Below are positions 1-7,791 of a stretch of 54,106 bases of DNA, one piece after another. This DNA comes from Paludibacteraceae bacterium (GTDB lineage Bacteria; Bacteroidota; Bacteroidia; Bacteroidales; Paludibacteraceae). The translations under genes were made by a program, and so were the position numbers. How positions within the stretch are numbered: position 1 is the stretch's first letter; every line of letters starts with the position of its first letter. The stretch lies in NCBI GenBank assembly GCA_905233255.1, contig CAJOCN010000003.1:1-54106 (forward strand). The letters are read 5' to 3'. Below the pieces are notes generated by a model. It was not told the origin of the DNA. It saw only the letters and a program-made list of their open reading frames with translations, and made no database searches.

Positions 1-2
1 AT

Positions 3-83
3 GCAAGCCGTACATGTATCTATTGGAATGATCAAATTGATTTACCAAGCGATGCTATATATGAATATGGTGTAGCTCAATAA
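3..83 (+). CDS. possible 3' end of a truncated gene
   Basis: Frame 3 is open from the window edge to a TAA at 81-83 and would give 26 codons ending IYEYGVAQ. The composition (acidic and aromatic residues) looks protein-like, but frame 1 is also open over most of this stretch, so the assignment is weak. No family can be named from so short a tail; the rest of the gene lies outside the window. Confidence 0.3.
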   Translation, partial: ASRTCIYWNDQIDLPSDAIYEYGVAQ

Positions 84-93
84 ATAACCACTC

Positions 94-141
94 GTCGCTC
101 ACGACCAATGGCCGCATTTTGTTCCGGATAATTGTAAATAA
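94..141 (+). pseudogene. remnant of a Sel1-like gene 3' end
   Basis: Frame 1 reads VAHDQWPHFVPDNCK then TAA. The Sel1-like gene ending at 52099 finishes AAHDQWPHFVPASCR then stop, and the 29 bases at 97-125 are identical to 52053-52081. An in-frame TAA at 85-87 shows that only the tail is present here. It is read as a decayed copy or duplicated fragment of that gene family. Confidence 0.45.
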
Positions 142-142
142 A

Positions 143-183
143 CTCCCTCATGGCTAAATATAATTTAAATATCCGTGAGGGAG
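143..183 (+). terminator. long-stem hairpin after the remnant gene
   Basis: CTCCCTCA (143-150) pairs with TGAGGGAG (176-183) and the stem extends through a T-G wobble and GG/CC. The loop of about 19 nt is A/T-only apart from its first base. There is no strong T-run directly after the stem, so it may be a weak terminator or an mRNA-end stabiliser rather than a classic intrinsic terminator. The rest of 184-300 is A/T-rich leader with a short CGTTTT/AAAACG hairpin at about 203-217 and a doubled ATTGTCTTTA. Confidence 0.5.
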
Positions 184-300
184 ATTAACTTAATTAGATA
201 AATTCGCCGTTTTAATAAAACGAAAAATTGTCTTTAATTGTCTTTAATGGTTGACCTAAAAGAAAATAAACAACAAAACAACAATAACAACCCAATTAAC

Positions 301-314
301 GTGGCGCAAGCCAC
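301..314 (+). promoter_or_regulatory. 5'-leader hairpin with GNRA loop
   Basis: GTGGC-GCAA-GCCAC forms a perfect 5-bp stem closed by a GCAA tetraloop, 28 bases before the ATG of the secreted protein at 343. The flanks are A-rich and unstructured, so this is the only evident structure in the leader. It could stabilise the mRNA or be one more member of the small-hairpin repeats scattered through this window. Confidence 0.4.
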
Positions 315-342
315 ATAGTATTAACAATCAAAAACAAAAACA

Positions 343-2334
343 ATGAGAAAAATCTTTACATTTTTCTTCGCCCTCGTGGCAAGCGTAGGGATGATGAACG
401 CAAAAGTCACTTGGAACAGCAGCAACATCAGTGACATTGATGTTTATGGCACTGACTCCTATTCGAAGGAGGGCGTCACACTGAGTGGTAATGGCGAGGG
501 GGTTGGAGCCTATTGGGATGATAACGGAGATGAAAGCGATCATGGCATCCGTTTCGATATTTTCGAAACCGGCAGCTTTACCTTCAGCAACACCCTCGGC
601 AAGAACTTCACAAAGATTGAGATGTTCCTCAATGATCACGACGGATGGGATTTAGCAAATCTCGGCAGTGGTTGGTCATTTTCTTGGGATTATGGGAATG
701 GACCCGCTACTGTTACGTGGACGGGCAATGCCTCGACGGTTGACCTGCTGAAAGACGCATCTGAATTCTATGGTGTACCCGCGAAAAGCATCGTGTTCTA
801 CTTTGAGGGTGACAGTCAAGAGTCCGATCCGACTTACACCGTAGCGCTGGAAGACGGCACAGCCAATGCCGATAAAGTAACGCTGAACGCAACTTATGCT
901 ATAGAAGGCGCAACCATTACCGTTACTCCGAATGAGGAATACGAGATCACGGCGTTCTCGGCTTACTATGTGGTTGTAGAAGGTCAGTTGGCTAGTATGA
1001 ATGAAATCGACGCAACGCTTGATCCCGAAACCGGTGCATATAGCTTCACGATGCCTGCTTATGACGTAACCATCGAGGCTACGATTGCTTTAAAGCCGGT
1101 TCCGGAGGGAGACATTTTCGCAGGCTTCACGGCAACGGCCGGTTCAGGCGGAATTGACAATAAAGGTCATGCCAATCTGGTAGATGGCAAGTTCACTACC
1201 GCAAACTGGACAAAATGGTGTACCGACAATGATCATAAGAGCGTTCCGACGGGCGAGTCCGGTGATGCTTGCTGGTGGATAGATTTCGAGGCAAGTGCAG
1301 CCCTTAATTTAACCGGTTACATTCTGACTACCGGTAATGACACTGGCATTGAGCACGGACGCAACCCGAAAAACTGGCTCCTCAAAGCGAAACTCAATGC
1401 CGATGACGCATGGACCACGATCGCTACTGTGACCAATGATGTCACTATGAAAAATCAAGGTTTCAAAGACTACAAGTTCTTTGTGGATCTATCGGGTTCG
1501 TACAAATATTTCCGCTTTGAAGTGTTTGCAAATCAGGGCGCTGATGTAATGCAACTTTGCGAGTTACGCCTTATCGGTACCGAAGCTCCCGAACCTTTGG
1601 CTGATTGCGAATTGTCATGGAAGAATGTGCCCGAAGGCGGTGTGGTTGGTACGATCGGTCATGAGGACGAGATCGTACTGCCGTATTTCACTGCAAGCTT
1701 GGACTTCATGCTTGCCTTTGACGCAGGTACGGTTACTCTCCGTTTAGGTTCGACCGACGAGTCTGTGCTGGCTGTAAATGGAATCAATGACTTCGCGGTA
1801 AATGGTGTAGGCGAGTGCGATGTCTATATCGTTCACGACGAAGACGCTGTCTTTGCTTACGACTCCGCTGCATTCCATGTAACCGTCAATCCCGAACCGA
1901 CTCCGGTAGTAAATTTGAAACTTATCGAATTCCAGGTGCCTGCTTCGTGGGAAAATGATAATACACCTATTTCTAGTGCTGATTTTCCTGACTTTGTAGC
2001 TACTACCTACGAGATTGCCAGTGCCCTGCCCGTTACCTCCGAACCTTCACTTGTCGTCTTTGATTTCCCTGGAGATGATGAAGTATCAGTTTATACTAAG
2101 GTGGGTGGACAAGTCTCGAAAACGAGCACAGGAACAATCGTACGTGAAGCTTTCTTCGGGCAGCCTCAACTTCATTATTACTACCCCGTTCTCGCTGGTG
2201 ACGATCCCCTACCGACCGGAGTTGAGAATGTACAAACCAACCAACTGCAGAGCACCAAGGTTCTCCGCGACGGTCAGCTCCTCATCCTCCGTGGCGACAA
2301 GGTATATACCCTCCAAGGCGCAGAGGTGAGGTAA
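343..2334 (+). CDS. secreted F5/8C (discoidin) domain protein with T9SS tail
   Basis: A 663-residue exported protein. Residues 1-20 form a signal peptide (MRKIFTFFFALVASVGMMNA). Residues about 180-245 look like a bacterial Ig/InlB-like repeat ending in TMPAYDVTIEATIA. Residues about 256-415 match the F5/8 type C (discoidin) fold: NLVDGKFTTANWTKW, CWWIDFE, a long NPKNWLLKAKL strand pair and a closing MQLCELRLIGTE. The last 30 residues (KVLRDGQLLILRGDKVYTLQ...) follow the pattern shared with the two large exported proteins downstream and resemble a T9SS sorting domain. The likely role is surface attachment or carbohydrate binding; no catalytic motif was seen. A terminator at 2412-2437 closes the unit. 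Confidence 0.75.
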   Translation: MRKIFTFFFALVASVGMMNAKVTWNSSNISDIDVYGTDSYSKEGVTLSGNGEGVGAYWDDNGDESDHGIRFDIFETGSFTFSNTLGKNFTKIEMFLNDHDGWDLANLGSGWSFSWDYGNGPATVTWTGNASTVDLLKDASEFYGVPAKSIVFYFEGDSQESDPTYTVALEDGTANADKVTLNATYAIEGATITVTPNEEYEITAFSAYYVVVEGQLASMNEIDATLDPETGAYSFTMPAYDVTIEATIALKPVPEGDIFAGFTATAGSGGIDNKGHANLVDGKFTTANWTKWCTDNDHKSVPTGESGDACWWIDFEASAALNLTGYILTTGNDTGIEHGRNPKNWLLKAKLNADDAWTTIATVTNDVTMKNQGFKDYKFFVDLSGSYKYFRFEVFANQGADVMQLCELRLIGTEAPEPLADCELSWKNVPEGGVVGTIGHEDEIVLPYFTASLDFMLAFDAGTVTLRLGSTDESVLAVNGINDFAVNGVGECDVYIVHDEDAVFAYDSAAFHVTVNPEPTPVVNLKLIEFQVPASWENDNTPISSADFPDFVATTYEIASALPVTSEPSLVVFDFPGDDEVSVYTKVGGQVSKTSTGTIVREAFFGQPQLHYYYPVLAGDDPLPTGVENVQTNQLQSTKVLRDGQLLILRGDKVYTLQGAEVR

Positions 2335-2344
2335 CCCTCTTAGG

Positions 2345-2390
2345 CGGAGCGGTCACGGACTTTCTCCCGTTCCGTCGGGAGAACGCTCCG
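2345..2390 (+). other. nested stem-loop in 3' untranslated region
   Basis: CGGAGCG (2345-2351) pairs with CGCTCCG (2384-2390), and inside it CTCCCG (2364-2369) pairs with CGGGAG (2376-2381). It starts 11 bases after the stop codon and precedes the terminator at 2412. Its GGAGCGGTC...CTTTCTCC wording resembles the AGCGGTCTTT palindromic units found elsewhere in this window, so it may be a diverged copy. Confidence 0.45.
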
Positions 2391-2411
2391 GGATAGCAAC
2401 CCTATACGAGA

Positions 2412-2437
2412 GCAAGTGGCTGAAATGTCACTTGCTT
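2412..2437 (+). terminator. intrinsic terminator after the 343-2334 gene
   Basis: AGCAAGTG (2412-2419) pairs with CACTTGCT (2430-2437) around a 10-nt loop, followed at once by a TTTTTATT run. This is a standard rho-independent terminator. Confidence 0.8.
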
Positions 2438-2450
2438 TTTTATTATAATC

Positions 2451-2538
2451 AAATATTTTTCATTTTTCACCTTTCATTTTTCATTTTTCACTTTTCATCT
2501 TTCATTTTTCATCTTTCATCTTTCATTTTTCATTTTTT
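2451..2538. repeat. CATTTTT-type heptamer array upstream of the mgtC promoter
   Basis: About a dozen imperfect 7-bp units (CATTTTT, CACTTTT, CATCTTT) lie between the terminator at 2437 and the -33 box at 2539. The same unit occurs directly upstream of the promoters at 21679 and 51588, so the arrays may act as UP-like A/T tracts. Confidence 0.8.
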
Positions 2539-2570
2539 TTTGCGCATGTCAAAAAAAAGTACTACCTTTG
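2539..2570 (+). promoter_or_regulatory. Bacteroidota-type promoter of the mgtC gene
   Basis: TTTG (2539-2542), a 20-bp spacer and TACCTTTG (2563-2570) match the Bacteroidota sigma-A consensus. The spacer contains CATGTCAAAAAAAAG, which is repeated almost unchanged in the tRNA-Gln promoter at 48957. Confidence 0.8.
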
Positions 2571-2609
2571 CACCCGAAATCGTTAACCCGTAATCCGTAA
2601 ATCGTCAAT

Positions 2610-3056
2610 ATGATTGATACCTTTGTTCAAACCAATTGGCTCTTGCTGCTGACGAAAATAGCGCTCGCTATGGCGCTGGGATACCTCATTGGGCTCGAGC
2701 GCGAGTGGCACGGTAAGGTGGTCGGAACACGCACCATCTCACTCATCGCCATCGGCAGCGCCCTCTATGTGCTGATGTCACCTGCAATCATAGGCGGCGA
2801 TAACTCGCGTATCATTGCGCAGGTAGTCTCCGGTATAGGTTTTCTCGGTGCGGGAATTATCTTCAAGCACGGCGACACCATCCGCGGGCTTACTACCGCT
2901 GCTACCGTCTGGTGCGCCGCCGCCATCGGCTGTCTGTGCGGGTACGGCATGTTCGCCGAGGCCGTCGTCGGGACCATCGCCGTCATGACCGTCAACCTGC
3001 TCTTCAAGCACCAGCTCGCCGGCAGGCACCGCAAGAAAGAAGAAGAGGAAAAGTGA
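2610..3056 (+). CDS. MgtC/SapB-family inner-membrane protein
   Basis: A 148-residue membrane protein with about four or five hydrophobic segments. MgtC-family signatures are present: GYLIGLEREWHGK after the first helix, GTRT, a small-residue second helix, GIGFLGAGIIFK, and GLTTAATVWCAAAIG. The charged tail (RHRKKEEEEK) ends the protein where the soluble ACT-like domain of longer MgtC proteins would begin, so this is the short form. In other bacteria MgtC proteins modulate membrane energetics and Mg2+ or phosphate stress; the exact role here cannot be read. The stop codon TGA at 3054-3056 is also the first TGA of a TGAYATT heptamer array. Confidence 0.88.
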   Translation: MIDTFVQTNWLLLLTKIALAMALGYLIGLEREWHGKVVGTRTISLIAIGSALYVLMSPAIIGGDNSRIIAQVVSGIGFLGAGIIFKHGDTIRGLTTAATVWCAAAIGCLCGYGMFAEAVVGTIAVMTVNLLFKHQLAGRHRKKEEEEK

Positions 3057-3113
3057 CATTTGATATTTGATATTTGATATTTGACATTTGATATTTGACA
3101 TTTGATATTTGAA
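3054..3113. repeat. TGAYATT heptamer array between mgtC and the nuclease
   Basis: Eight units of TGATATT/TGACATT in tandem, starting with the mgtC stop codon and ending five bases before the ATG at 3118. The array fills the whole intergenic space and leaves no other spacer or ribosome-binding sequence for the next gene. Confidence 0.9.
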
Positions 3114-3117
3114 AAAT

Positions 3118-3924
3118 ATGAAAAAACACATTCTTTACGTATTGGTATGCCTCATCGGCATGAGTATGTACTCGCTTCCCGCATTCAGCTGGGGACAGGA
3201 GGGACACCGGATTATCGCCAAGGTGGCGTATGACAACCTCAAACCCAAAGCCCGCAAAGCCGTCGATAAGATCCTCGGCAAACGCGGTGCTATCTACTGG
3301 GCTAACTGGGCGGACGAAATCAAGAGCGATAACATCTACCCACAGAGCATCTCCGAGGGATGGCATTACCAGGACCTGCCCGCCGGACTGCCGGACTCCG
3401 CCGTCATGGCCTTCGTCTCCAACTCCCCCAAGGAGGGCGGCAAACTGTTCTTCGTGCACGACTCGCTCTGCTACAACATGGCGGCGGAGAAAATCTATTC
3501 CACCAACAGCGAGCATACCCTGCGGTTCATCGTCCATCTGTCCGGTGACCTCTACTGCCCCGTACACATGGGACGCATGGAGGACAAAGGCGCTAACCTC
3601 ATCAAGATGAAATGGTTCGGACGAGAGACCAACCTCCACGCCGTATGGGACACCAAACTCATCGAGAGTCAGGGCTATTCCTATACCGAGTACGCGCAGA
3701 TGCTCGAGGATACCTACGGACCTACCAAACGCGAGATAGAACAACGCTCCGAGGCGCAACTGCTCCTCGATAACTACCATTTTATCGAGGCTATCTATGC
3801 CTACCAGCAGGTCTGGGACGGTAACACCTACCATTATATATACACGTGGCGCGAGGAAATGGAGCAACAACTCTACATAGCCGGCATCCGCCTCGCCAAA
3901 CTCCTCAACGAAATGTTCCAATGA
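3118..3924 (+). CDS. exported S1/P1-type nuclease
   Basis: A 268-residue zinc-dependent nuclease expected in the periplasm or outside the cell. The first 24 residues are a signal peptide; cleavage after AFS leaves Trp25 as the mature N-terminus, which in P1 nuclease is a zinc ligand. The other ligand motifs are present in order: SWGQEGHRI, WADEIKSD, GWHYQD, HLSGDLYCPVH, GRMEDKGAN and NLHAVWD. It should cleave single-stranded nucleic acid and act as a 3'-nucleotidase, perhaps scavenging phosphate or nucleosides. A TTG nine bases upstream is in frame, but the ATG at 3118 gives the better signal peptide. Probably co-transcribed with the MgtC gene. Confidence 0.9.
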   Translation: MKKHILYVLVCLIGMSMYSLPAFSWGQEGHRIIAKVAYDNLKPKARKAVDKILGKRGAIYWANWADEIKSDNIYPQSISEGWHYQDLPAGLPDSAVMAFVSNSPKEGGKLFFVHDSLCYNMAAEKIYSTNSEHTLRFIVHLSGDLYCPVHMGRMEDKGANLIKMKWFGRETNLHAVWDTKLIESQGYSYTEYAQMLEDTYGPTKREIEQRSEAQLLLDNYHFIEAIYAYQQVWDGNTYHYIYTWREEMEQQLYIAGIRLAKLLNEMFQ

Positions 3925-4087
3925 GGCGCTAAATAGCCCCTATGCTGTTCATTTTTGTGCCGCCTCCCCTTATCTCCCTCCACCATTTATGTGCGTGACA
4001 AGAGGTAGGCTAATCTCCTTTTTTATGTTCTAAATGGTAGATTTTTTTCGCAAGATGAGTTATTTTAATAAATAATTTGTCTATAAA

Positions 4088-4119
4088 TTTGTGTAATTGA
4101 ATAAAATTTCGTAACTTTG
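4088..4119 (+). promoter_or_regulatory. promoter of the 1179-residue exported protein
   Basis: TTTG (4088-4091), 20-bp spacer, TAACTTTG (4112-4119), within the 287-bp gap 3925-4211. The leader of about 85 nt contains an imperfect repeat of GCGCGCTTTTT / GCGTGCTTTTT. Nothing else recognisable lies in this gap. Confidence 0.7.
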
Positions 4120-4211
4120 CGCGCTTTTTGACAAAGCGTGCTTTTTATGTACACAACTTTATACAAAAATAATTAATTTATTCATCTAACTAAAAAATCT
4201 TACATTCATTA

Positions 4212-7200
4212 ATGCTCCTCATGGCGGCGCTGATATGCCTGCCGATGGGAGTGAAAGCTGAAGCCAAAACATTACCGTACTCTTACGGATTTGAGAACAA
4301 TGATTTGGCTGCTGAAGGTTGGGCTACCTATTTCGCTACAAACCTGACTGGCAACAACAACGAGTGTCAAATTATAGGCGCCGCCAAGAAAACCGGCGAT
4401 CTTGGTTTCCGCTTTTCTTCGTACAACACGAATGGTGCAAACCAGCAGTATCTTATATCTCCGGAGTTGACTGCTCCTAATGGAGTGATTGTTACGTTCG
4501 AATATGCCGCTTCTTCTACCTCCTCGAAAGGAGAAACATTCAAAGTTGGCTATTCTACCACTGATACCGATATAGCCAGTTTCACTTTCGGTGATGAGCA
4601 ATCCACAAAGGTATTATCTTGGCAGACTTTTGAGGCCACTTTCCCCGCCGGTACTAAATATATCGCTATCTTCTACTATCCAACTTATCAGTATCGTCTT
4701 TATATTGATGACTTTACTTTTTCTGCTCCTCCAACTTGCCCCAAACCGGAGGAGTTAACTGTTTCTAATGTAGAGGCAACGAGTGCGACTGTTTCGTGGA
4801 CTACCGAGGCTGCTACTTCTATTCTGGAATACAAACTTACATCCGCGACCGCTACAAGCCCGTATAACTTGACAGGCTTGACTTCTTCCTCTGATTACGA
4901 TGTTCGTGTGAAAATTGATTGTGGTACAGATGGAGAAAGCGGATATGCTGAAAGTTCTTTCAACACTCCTTGTGGCGCTAAAGCGATTCCGTTTAATTCA
5001 GATTTTACATCGATAGACTGTTGGACAATGGAGAACTGCCATGAATCTACGGGACTGTCCGGAGATGCATTTAGATTCCATTGGACGAGCAATTATCCTC
5101 AATACCTCATTTCTCCGGAACTCGTAGCTTCTGAGAAAAAAGTGGCGGTTTCTTTTGAATATAAGGTTGAAAGTACAAGTTATCCCGAGTCGTTCGCTGT
5201 GGGTTATTCTACCACAACCAATGATTTAACTTCTTTCACTTGGGGTGAAGAGACAGCAAACTGTGTAAATACATCTTATGTAGAATATTCGGAAACACTG
5301 CCGGAAAATGTTAAGTATGTGGCTATAAAATGTACATCGAACGATAAACACTATCTCTACATTGACAATTTCTCTGTAGCAGAGTATGAGGCTCCGGCTT
5401 GCGAAATGCCGACCGGATTGGCTGCAAGCGAAGTAACCGCCAACAGCGCTAAGATTGCATGGGCTTCTGAAGCTGCCGCATGGAAACTCCAGACCTCTGC
5501 CGATGGCGAGAACTGGACAGATGTAGAGGGTGAGATTACCAACCCGTACACGCTGAACGCGTTGACGGAGAATACCAAATACTACGTACGCGTTTGCGCT
5601 AACTGTGGCGCTAATGGCGACAGTGAGTGGACTGCCGCTATAAACTTCACTACCGAGTGCGCTGTTAAGTCTCTGCCGTTCGAACAGAAATTCGACGCCG
5701 CAACCCTCCCGAATTGCTGGGAGACAGACAATGTATCCAACGGCAAGTGGGCTATTTATAATTGGACGGAAGAGTCGTACGACGGCTATAGCATACGTTT
5801 TGCCGGCAAGAGCGGGTACAGCGCTACGCTCCAATCGCCGGCTATCGCTCTAAACGACAAGGCTCAGTTGAGTTTCTATTGGAAGAACAGTTCCGGCATC
5901 TCTGTCGATCTGAAGATATCGAAAGACGGTGGTGTGACTAAAGAGGCTCTTGAGAACAGCCTTTCCGCTGCCCAAACGACATACAAACAACAGGCAATCG
6001 ACCTTTCCGCGTATGCCGGCGAGACAGTTATCCTCTATTGGACTGCCACCGCCGCTTCCGGCAGTTCGCCGAGATATGTATATATGGACGAGCTGCGCAT
6101 CGACTACGCTCCTGTGGCTGCTCCGACGGAGTTGGCTGTTGAGCCGGGTGACCAGCAAGCAACCATCAGCTGGACGAACATCGAGGAGAACGCAACCTAC
6201 AACCTGCGCCACAAGGCTACCGCTGCAGAGGAATGGACCATCGTGAACGGTGTGACCAATCCGTACGTGCTGGGCGGTCTGACCAACGGAACCGAGTATG
6301 AAGTACAAGTTCAGGCGGTCGCTTCGGCTAACCGCGTGAGCGAGTGGACCGAGTCCGCAACCTTCACTCCGGTTGCTTGCGCAAGCATCGAGACGGTGAC
6401 CTTTGGCGATAAGACTTACAACAGCGTGGTTGTTAACTGGACCGCTACCGCCGCAGGCACGTGGGAGGTACGCTACATAGCCGAGGGCGACGCTGACTAC
6501 ACGGATGCCGGCACAGACCTGACCGATCAGACCATTACGCTGAACAATCTGAAGACCAACGTGGCTTATACCATCGAGGTGAAAGCTGCTTGCTCCGAGG
6601 AATGGAAGGCTGCTGAGGCTCTCACTCTCCATTACTCCTCGCCGACGAATATAACGGCTTCGTATATCGAGGATGTGACCGCTACCCTCTCCTGGGATGC
6701 CGTTGCTGACGCACCGGACGGATACAAATATATCGTAGTGGCAAGAGGTGCAGAGGTTGATTGGGCTTCTGCTAAGGCTACTGACGCGCTGACCGCCGAG
6801 TTGAGCGAATTGTCCGGTCTGACCGACTACGACTTCTACGTAGCTGCTCTCTACGGCGAGAATCTTGGCACTTCCACCAAAGCCGAGTTCGCTACCATCG
6901 CTTACGCTCCGGCGAACCTGACCGCAGGCGATATTACAACGACCACCGCTACCTTCACATGGGGGGCTAACGGCGCGGCTACTCAGTACCAGTGGAGCAC
7001 CGACGGCAAGAACTGGAGCGCCGCTCAGGAAGAGTTAACCGCCACAGTGACTGATCTGACCGCTGCTACTACCTACACCTTCTACGTACGTTCCTACTAC
7101 GCAGAAGGCAAGTACAGTGAGCCTGTCATTCTGGGCTTCACCACCGCTTGCGGCGTGTACAACCTGCCGTTCGAGGAGAACTTCGACAACGGCCAACTCA

Positions 7201-7751
7201 ACTGCTGGACCACCGCCACCTGGAGCGAGAACTCAGCTGCAGGCACATGGAGTCTCGACAACAGCTACTCCCACAGCGGATACACCGCCCTGCGTTTCAA
7301 TGCCAAGACGGACAAGACAGGAGTGATCTCTTCGCCGGAAATTGCACTGGGTCAGAAAGCCGAACTGTCCTTCTTCCTCCGCAACGTATATGGCAACAAC
7401 GACGGCTACGTAGAGGGTAAAGTAATCGCTGCAGATGTAGAGAATGAGGAGAACAAAGTAGAGGCAGAGTTTATCCACAGCAATGCGGATGACCTGATGG
7501 AACAGAAACTTGACCTCTCTGCACTTCTGGGCAAGACGGTGAAGATCACCTTCCTCGCTACCGGAGTAGGAACAAGTACGAATGCTTCCCTCTATATCGA
7601 CGATGTAAAGGTAACGGTGAAACCGGACGACGATCCTACGGCTATCGGTAACACCTCCGCCGCCAAACAGGTGATCAAGACGATCGAGAACGATCAGATG
7701 GTGATCATCATCGACGGCGTCAAGTACAACGCGCAAGGACAAAAACTATAA
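4212..7751 (+). CDS. large exported FN3 / cleaved-adhesin-like protein with T9SS tail
   Basis: A 1179-residue multidomain surface protein. Four jelly-roll blocks of the cleaved-adhesin (choice-of-anchor J) type are seen at about 22-170, 253-395, 483-635 and 985-1135, each opening with LPF/IPF/PYSYGFE and containing QYLISPEL-like and YIDDF/YIDDV strands. Five or six fibronectin type III units lie between them (for example ATVSWTTEA, AKIAWASEA, ATISWTN). The C-terminus (MVIIIDGVKYNAQGQKL) matches the T9SS-like tails of its neighbours. The only ATG after an in-frame stop at 4191 gives MLLMAALICLPMGVKAEA, a hydrophobic signal sequence with no positive n-region, which is odd. The role is probably adhesion or glycan binding. 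Confidence 0.78.
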   Translation: MLLMAALICLPMGVKAEAKTLPYSYGFENNDLAAEGWATYFATNLTGNNNECQIIGAAKKTGDLGFRFSSYNTNGANQQYLISPELTAPNGVIVTFEYAASSTSSKGETFKVGYSTTDTDIASFTFGDEQSTKVLSWQTFEATFPAGTKYIAIFYYPTYQYRLYIDDFTFSAPPTCPKPEELTVSNVEATSATVSWTTEAATSILEYKLTSATATSPYNLTGLTSSSDYDVRVKIDCGTDGESGYAESSFNTPCGAKAIPFNSDFTSIDCWTMENCHESTGLSGDAFRFHWTSNYPQYLISPELVASEKKVAVSFEYKVESTSYPESFAVGYSTTTNDLTSFTWGEETANCVNTSYVEYSETLPENVKYVAIKCTSNDKHYLYIDNFSVAEYEAPACEMPTGLAASEVTANSAKIAWASEAAAWKLQTSADGENWTDVEGEITNPYTLNALTENTKYYVRVCANCGANGDSEWTAAINFTTECAVKSLPFEQKFDAATLPNCWETDNVSNGKWAIYNWTEESYDGYSIRFAGKSGYSATLQSPAIALNDKAQLSFYWKNSSGISVDLKISKDGGVTKEALENSLSAAQTTYKQQAIDLSAYAGETVILYWTATAASGSSPRYVYMDELRIDYAPVAAPTELAVEPGDQQATISWTNIEENATYNLRHKATAAEEWTIVNGVTNPYVLGGLTNGTEYEVQVQAVASANRVSEWTESATFTPVACASIETVTFGDKTYNSVVVNWTATAAGTWEVRYIAEGDADYTDAGTDLTDQTITLNNLKTNVAYTIEVKAACSEEWKAAEALTLHYSSPTNITASYIEDVTATLSWDAVADAPDGYKYIVVARGAEVDWASAKATDALTAELSELSGLTDYDFYVAALYGENLGTSTKAEFATIAYAPANLTAGDITTTTATFTWGANGAATQYQWSTDGKNWSAAQEELTATVTDLTAATTYTFYVRSYYAEGKYSEPVILGFTTACGVYNLPFEENFDNGQLNCWTTATWSENSAAGTWSLDNSYSHSGYTALRFNAKTDKTGVISSPEIALGQKAELSFFLRNVYGNNDGYVEGKVIAADVENEENKVEAEFIHSNADDLMEQKLDLSALLGKTVKITFLATGVGTSTNASLYIDDVKVTVKPDDDPTAIGNTSAAKQVIKTIENDQMVIIIDGVKYNAQGQKL

Positions 7752-7790
7752 TATATAATATATAATTAGTAATTAGTTAGTAGTAATTAG
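7752..7790. repeat. TAATTAG heptamer array before the 7792 gene
   Basis: Units of TAATTAG (with TTAGTAG variants) follow a short ATATAAT run, fill the 40-bp gap between the stop at 7751 and run up to the ATG at 7792. They leave no room for a promoter, so the two genes are probably co-transcribed. Confidence 0.75.
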
Positions 7791-7791
7791 T

